Part shown: positions 41,161 to 44,913 of the stretch, piece by piece
How positions within the stretch are numbered: position 1 is the stretch's first letter
Layout: the number at the start of each line of letters is the position of its first letter
Translations under genes and position numbers: made by a program
The notes under the pieces: model-generated
The model's database searches: none
What the model saw: the letters and a program-made list of their open reading frames with translations, nothing else
What the model was told of the DNA's origin: nothing
Origin: Myroides odoratimimus
GTDB lineage: Bacteria; Bacteroidota; Bacteroidia; Flavobacteriales; Flavobacteriaceae
Assembly (NCBI RefSeq): GCF_001485415.1
Contig: NZ_BCMQ01000027.1
Coordinates: forward strand, 1-44,913
Length of the DNA stretch: 44,913 nt
Direction of reading: 5' to 3'

Positions 41161-42309
41161 CTAGTTTAAAGGTTTTACATACATCCCTTCAGTAAGTTTA
41201 TCAAAACCTGTTTTGATAATTCTATCTCCGATTTGTAATCCTTCAGATACGATAAAGTTATTTCCTGACACTCCATTTAATTCGATAGACTGTAATTTTA
41301 CTTTGTCTTCTTTATCTAAGATATAAACAAAAGTCTTGTCTTGTATAGAAGTAGTTACTTCTTGTGGAATAAGAATAACACGAGGATTTGTTTCTTTTAG
41401 TTTGATCGTTCCTGTATTACCTGATCTCATCACGTCTTTAGAGTTTGGGAATGATGCTCTTAAAGAAATAGAACCTGTTGTTCTGTTTACTTGTCCATTG
41501 ATCATATCTACTTTACCTTTCTCAGGGTATTCGTGTCCATCTGCTAAGATTAGAGAAACGTCTGGTAAGTAATGACCGTTGCTGATACTAGCTGTATCTG
41601 TTTTCTTATTGTCTTTGCTGAAGTATAAGAAGTCAGACTCACTCATTCCGAAGTACACATATACCTCACTCACGTCTGATAGTACAGTTAGCGGTTCTTT
41701 ATCCCCTTTAGACACTAAGTTACCGATACGCTTAGGCATACGTCCGATGTATCCACTTACAGGTGCTTTTATAATAGTGTAGTCAAGACTAATCTTAGCA
41801 CTATTAACAGCAGCAGTAGCTTTAGCCAAAGAAGCTTTCGCGATATCGTAGTTAGACTTTGCTGTTTCTAATTGTACCTGAGCGATAACCTCATTATCGA
41901 TAAGAGGCTTTAGGCGGTCTATTTCTAGTTTTGCGTTTTTAAGTTTTGCTTTCTCTACATTTTCAGTAGCGATCATATTGTTTAAAACTTCTTGGTAAGG
42001 TAGTGGGTCTATTTGGAATAAAGGTTGCCCTTCTTTTACGAAAGCACCTTCATCTACGAAAATCTTTTCAAGTATACCTTCTACTTGAGGTCTGATTTCT
42101 ACGTTTACTTTTCCCTCTATATTTCCTATATAATCTTTGATTGTAATTGCAGTTGTTGTATCTACTTTTATGATAGGTAAGGCTAAAGCATTTTCTTTAG
42201 GATCTAGTGTTTTAGATGAACCTATATTGCAGCTGTTAATTCCTATCAATGTACCAAACATAATCAACGCTGAAAATGCTACTAAAACTGTTTTTCTACT
42301 TGTAATCAT
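41161..42309 (-). CDS. Membrane-fusion protein of RND efflux operon
   Basis: A 382-residue periplasmic adaptor (AcrA/MexA type) and first gene of the operon. The N terminus is a lipobox-type signal (MFGTLIGINSCNIG, cysteine ~27), so it is probably a lipoprotein anchored to the inner membrane. The barrel-sandwich (VEIRPQVEGILEKIFVDEGAFVKEGQPLFQID), the hairpin coiled coil (~100-170) and the beta-barrel domain follow in order. It would bridge the RND pump and the outer-membrane channel. A -7-like box (42548-42555, minus strand) is far upstream; the promoter is uncertain. Confidence 0.93.
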   Translation of the reverse strand: MITSRKTVLVAFSALIMFGTLIGINSCNIGSSKTLDPKENALALPIIKVDTTTAITIKDYIGNIEGKVNVEIRPQVEGILEKIFVDEGAFVKEGQPLFQIDPLPYQEVLNNMIATENVEKAKLKNAKLEIDRLKPLIDNEVIAQVQLETAKSNYDIAKASLAKATAAVNSAKISLDYTIIKAPVSGYIGRMPKRIGNLVSKGDKEPLTVLSDVSEVYVYFGMSESDFLYFSKDNKKTDTASISNGHYLPDVSLILADGHEYPEKGKVDMINGQVNRTTGSISLRASFPNSKDVMRSGNTGTIKLKETNPRVILIPQEVTTSIQDKTFVYILDKEDKVKLQSIELNGVSGNNFIVSEGLQIGDRIIKTGFDKLTEGMYVKPLN

Positions 42310-42620
42310 AATTCTTTAAATACTATTTGTTGTTGTAGGTGAGAGTCTATCTCCACAGTAACCTTACTCAATACTAATGCCAAAACGACTTTATTTGTAA
42401 TCAAAAACTAATTTAATAAATATAAATGTTTGATTTGTAGGTTTTTGTATTTGTTTTGTGTTATTGAGTAATAGTCATTATTGTTTAAATTTAACTAATC
42501 TTATTTATAAAAGTTGTTGCTTTTTGTGGTATCGCTCCACATATTGGCAAAGATAATGTTTTTAGAATAGTAAGAAATGATTGAATTTATTAGGTAAATA
42601 TTAATTAATACTCATAAATT
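42310..42620. other. Divergent intergenic region, efflux operon / yifB
   Basis: This 311-bp AT-rich gap between divergent genes holds a minus-strand -7-like box (TATCTTTG, 42548-42555) and an imperfect GGTGAGA/TCTCCAC inverted pair near 42333-42354, close to the first efflux gene. No regulator gene is present. Confidence 0.4.
42548..42555 (-). promoter_or_regulatory. Possible -7 box for the efflux operon
   Basis: The minus strand reads TATCTTTG (TAnnTTTG). It would give a ~230-nt leader before the first efflux gene and lacks a clear -33 element, so it is tentative. Confidence 0.25.
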
Positions 42621-43801
42621 ATGTTAACAAAGGTGTTTGGGAGCGCTGTATTTGGGATTGAAGCTACAACTATCACAGTAGAGGTACACATAGATGGAGG
42701 AGTAGGATATCACTTAGTAGGGCTACCTGATAATGCGATAAAAGAGAGCAGCTATAGGATAGCCGCAGCATTGAAGAATAACAGTTATAAGTTTCCAGGG
42801 AGGAAGATAACAATCAACTTAGCACCTGCTAATTTGCGTAAGGAAGGTTCTGCTTATGACCTAGTGATTGCTATTGGTATTTTGGCAGCTTCTAACCAGA
42901 TGTCATTACAAGAAGAGTTGTCGGATTATATTATTATGGGAGAGCTATCCTTAGATGGTACTGTACAGTGTATTAATGGAGCACTCCCTATCGCTATAAA
43001 GGCAAAAGAAGAAGGGTATAAAGGAATTATAATTCCAAAAGAGAATGAGAAGGAAGCCGCTATAGTAGAAGGATTAGAGGTATATGGTGTCAGTAATATA
43101 AAAGAAGTGATAGACTTCTTAGAGGGAAAGGGGGAGTTAGTACCAGTGGAGTTAGACTTCACTAAGATGTTTAGTGAAGAGTCTGAGCATCACCTAGAGA
43201 TAGACTTTAAGGATGTGAAGGGACAAGAGAGTATCAAGAGAGCGATGGAGATAGCTGCAGCTGGTGGGCATAATATCATCTTAATAGGTCCTCCAGGTTC
43301 TGGAAAGACAATGCTCGCCAAAAGACTACCAAGTATACTGCCTCCGATGACACTAGAAGAAGCATTAGAGACAACTAAAATTCACAGTGTAGTAGGAAAG
43401 GCAAAAGACTGTGGGCTGATGAGGTCTAGGCCCTTTAGAAGTCCTCACCACACTGCGTCATCTGTTTCTCTAGTAGGAGGGGGAAGTTATCCACAACCTG
43501 GTGAGATATCTCTGGCGCATAATGGGGTACTGTTTTTAGATGAGTTGCCTGAGTTTAAAAGAGAGGTATTAGAAGTGATGAGACAACCACTAGAAGATAG
43601 GGAGGTGACTATCTCACGGGCAAAGTTTACAATAACGTATCCTTCCTCATTTATGCTAGTGGCAAGTATGAATCCGAGTCCGAGTGGCTATTTTAATGAT
43701 CCTAGTGCACCTGTCAAGTCTACACCACTAGAGATGCAACGGTACTTAAGCAAGGTGTCTGGTCCTCTGCTAGACCGAATAGATATACATATAGAAGGGT
43801 G
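42621..43801 (+). pseudogene. yifB: YifB/ComM-like Mg-chelatase AAA protein, interrupted by IS30 element
   Basis: The first 393 codons encode a normal YifB/ComM start: an N-terminal domain (~1-170), Walker A (GPPGSGKT, ~225), Walker B (NGVLFLDELPEF) and the sensor region up to LLDRIDIHIE, where the family continues with V-T-P-V-P. Here the IS30 element's left inverted repeat begins at 43802, so the frame reads into the element and stops at 44021 after ~73 foreign residues. The family's C-terminal helical domain (about 118 residues) is missing. ComM relatives remodel DNA in natural transformation; a role in recombination is known for Gram-negative homologues. Confidence 0.9.
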
Positions 43802-43804
43802 GAT

Positions 43805-44785
43805 TCAAGTATTAAATGCAACAGTAACCATTAGGTTTAATTTTTCTGTAAAAATTTCGTTAGGCGATTTAAAACCAAATCTCTTTCTTGGTCTGTTGTT
43901 TAAAATATTTACAGCCTTGTCAATTGCTGCTTGTGTAATTAAATCGAAATTAGTCATTTTAGGGAAATATTGTCTTACTAATCCATTTAAATTTTCATTA
44001 GCTCCTCTTTCCCAACTGTGATAAGGCTTTGCGAAGTAGTAATCAAGCTCTAGAGTGTTAGCTATATTTTGATGGTTTGCAAACTCTTTTCCGTTATCAG
44101 AAGTCATAGTATGAAGTAACGGTTTGAAGTCTTTTAAGAGTTCTATAATTTTAGCTTCTACAACGTGAGCTTCCTTTGATTCTATCTTTCCCATCCATAA
44201 AACCCCTGTAGCTCTATCGTTTATAGTAAGCAGTGCTCCACGATGATTTTTCCCTATTACTAAATCTATTTCAAGATCACCTATTCTATATTTATCATCA
44301 ACTATACTAGGTCTTTTTTCAATATCTACTCTATTACTTATCAAGCCTCTACTGTCTTTGCATGCACCTCTTTTTCTATATTTTTTACCTTTAGTTCTAA
44401 GATGCTTATAAAGCTTTCCTCCTTGTTTTTTGTTCTGCCAAATGAATTGATAAATACATTCAACAGAGACCATTTCTTTTGCTTCAAGTTTACTTCTACC
44501 TACTATTTGTTCTGGACTATAATCTTGATTAAGATAGTCTATAATAGTTGTTTTTACGTTTTCAGTTAAGCGTATTCTCTTGCGTTTTTCTTTGTGTCGT
44601 TGAGCTGTCTTTCTTTGTCCAAGATTAGCTTTATAAACACCATTTCTTTCGTCTGAATTGCGCTTAAGCTCTCTGCTAACAACAGACTTGTCTTTGCCTA
44701 TATAACAAGCAATTTCAGTAAGTGATTTACCTGCCTTTTTATATGCTTCTATTTTATATCTTTGTTCTAACGTTAAATGTGACAT
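43805..44785 (-). CDS. IS30-family DDE transposase
   Basis: A 326-residue transposase. The N-terminal helix-turn-helix (ITLEQRYKIEAYKKAG-like start, LTEIACYIGKDKSVVSREL) binds the ends. The catalytic triad is D174 (LEIDLVIG), D230 (MTSDNGKEF) and E264 (RGANENLNG), with D230 and E264 separated by 33 residues, as expected for IS30. The whole coding sequence is intact, so it could be active. Its stop lies 3 bp inside the left inverted repeat. Its -7 box is TACTTTTG at 44808-44815 (minus strand). Confidence 0.95.
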   Translation of the reverse strand: MSHLTLEQRYKIEAYKKAGKSLTEIACYIGKDKSVVSRELKRNSDERNGVYKANLGQRKTAQRHKEKRKRIRLTENVKTTIIDYLNQDYSPEQIVGRSKLEAKEMVSVECIYQFIWQNKKQGGKLYKHLRTKGKKYRKRGACKDSRGLISNRVDIEKRPSIVDDKYRIGDLEIDLVIGKNHRGALLTINDRATGVLWMGKIESKEAHVVEAKIIELLKDFKPLLHTMTSDNGKEFANHQNIANTLELDYYFAKPYHSWERGANENLNGLVRQYFPKMTNFDLITQAAIDKAVNILNNRPRKRFGFKSPNEIFTEKLNLMVTVAFNT

Positions 44786-44807
44786 CTTTTTGGGTGTGTA
44801 GGAACCT

Positions 44808-44815
44808 CAAAAGTA
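44808..44815 (-). promoter_or_regulatory. -7 box of IS30 transposase
   Basis: The minus strand reads TACTTTTG (TAnnTTTG), 22 bp before the ATG. A TTG (44831-44833) 15 bp upstream could be the -33 element and lies at the edge of the 46-bp palindrome. Confidence 0.5.
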
Positions 44816-44831
44816 GATGTTTTTTTTCGCC

Positions 44832-44877
44832 AACGGCGGAGAACATTTGCTCCATGGAGCAAATGTTCTCCGCCGTT
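44832..44877. repeat. 46-bp perfect palindrome inside the IS30 element
   Basis: The left half (44832-44854, starting AACGGCGGAGAAC) is the exact reverse complement of the right half (44855-44877), centred on CCATGG. It is GC-richer than the surroundings. On the plus strand it is followed by six Ts, so it could act as a terminator leaving the element. On the minus strand it lies at the -33 region of the transposase promoter, with no T-run after it. Confidence 0.9.
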
Positions 44878-44913
44878 TTTTAAATGCTGTTGCATTTATT
44901 AGTTGAATCTAAG

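Larger units (their letters stand above)
43802..44909 (-). mobile_element. IS30-family insertion sequence
   Basis: Terminal inverted repeats GATTCAAGTATTAAATGCAACAG (43802-43824) and, reversed, GATTCAACTAATAAATGCAACAG (44887-44909) match at 21 of 23 positions and flank one transposase gene. The element is about 1.1 kb. It interrupts yifB at codon 393. No target-site duplication can be confirmed because only 4 bases remain to the right of the element, and the exact outer ends could lie 1 to 3 bases further out. Confidence 0.9.

Noticed and set aside
42333..42354. Operator-like GGTGAGA/TCTCCAC pair upstream of the efflux operon
   Set aside because: The pairing needs a bulge and there is no adjacent regulator gene; it is too weak to call.
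42621..44021. A 466-residue intact YifB-like protein
   Set aside because: The last ~73 residues are encoded by the IS30 element in antisense to its transposase, so the product is a truncation, not a native protein.
1..44913. CRISPR arrays, rRNA genes, replication origin, toxin-antitoxin or prophage modules
   Set aside because: No regularly spaced repeat-spacer arrays, no rRNA sequence, no DnaA-box cluster and no recognisable toxin, antitoxin or phage structural genes were found by reading.

Overview
This 44.9 kb window is AT-rich bacterial DNA from the Bacteroidota, most likely the family Flavobacteriaceae and perhaps near Myroides or Flavobacterium; the genus is a guess. The grounds are repeated TAnnTTTG promoter -7 boxes, sometimes with an upstream TTG or TTTG; weak Shine-Dalgarno signals; short-signal lipoproteins; the long ~480-residue GAPDH; and the NodT/RND/membrane-fusion efflux set. 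Most of the window is ordinary chromosomal backbone with strong hairpin terminators, many shared by convergent genes.

Layout. The left edge (1-1780) is the end of an integrated element: a truncated small gene and a tyrosine recombinase facing the 3' end of a tRNA-Pro gene. Then come trxB, an orphan ABC ATPase, a secreted S9 peptidase, and fabH with a fatty acid hydroxylase-like gene (2030-8415). From 8460 to 13256 there are three paralogous lipoprotein endonuclease I genes, with a tRNA-Met and a DedA gene between the first two. An RsmB-like rRNA methyltransferase follows, then an ECF sigma/anti-sigma/Spy-like operon, a HAD hydrolase, a small membrane protein and prfC (13333-19477).

The middle holds a periplasmic chaperone pair (a SurA-like lipoprotein and SurA), then acnB, an antisense OsmC gene and a second aconitase, then a uracil/xanthine permease and a TlpA thioredoxin (19868-30588). 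The long GAPDH and a DegP-type protease come next on the minus strand. Divergent from them is dapF-GNAT-mltG, which joins cell-wall precursor synthesis to peptidoglycan processing. A complete tripartite RND efflux operon occupies 36457-42309 on the minus strand.

The right edge is a yifB/comM-like gene cut by an IS30-family element that ends within about 4 bases of the window end. Both window ends lie in mobile DNA, so the window may be a whole assembly contig broken at repeats (inference).

No wholly new multi-gene system is evident. The most unusual signals are non-coding: (1) 11-bp-phased TGAGTCCGT repeats in two separate convergent intergenic regions, each followed by an inverted unit; (2) a 46-bp perfect palindrome abutting the transposase promoter of the IS30 element; (3) an acnB leader that can form two mutually exclusive hairpins and carries a small overlapping ORF; (4) clustered CTCACCT-type repeats between the integrase and tRNA-Pro that look like recombinase-binding sites. 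Among proteins, the integrase lacking its first catalytic arginine and the triple endonuclease I set stand out.
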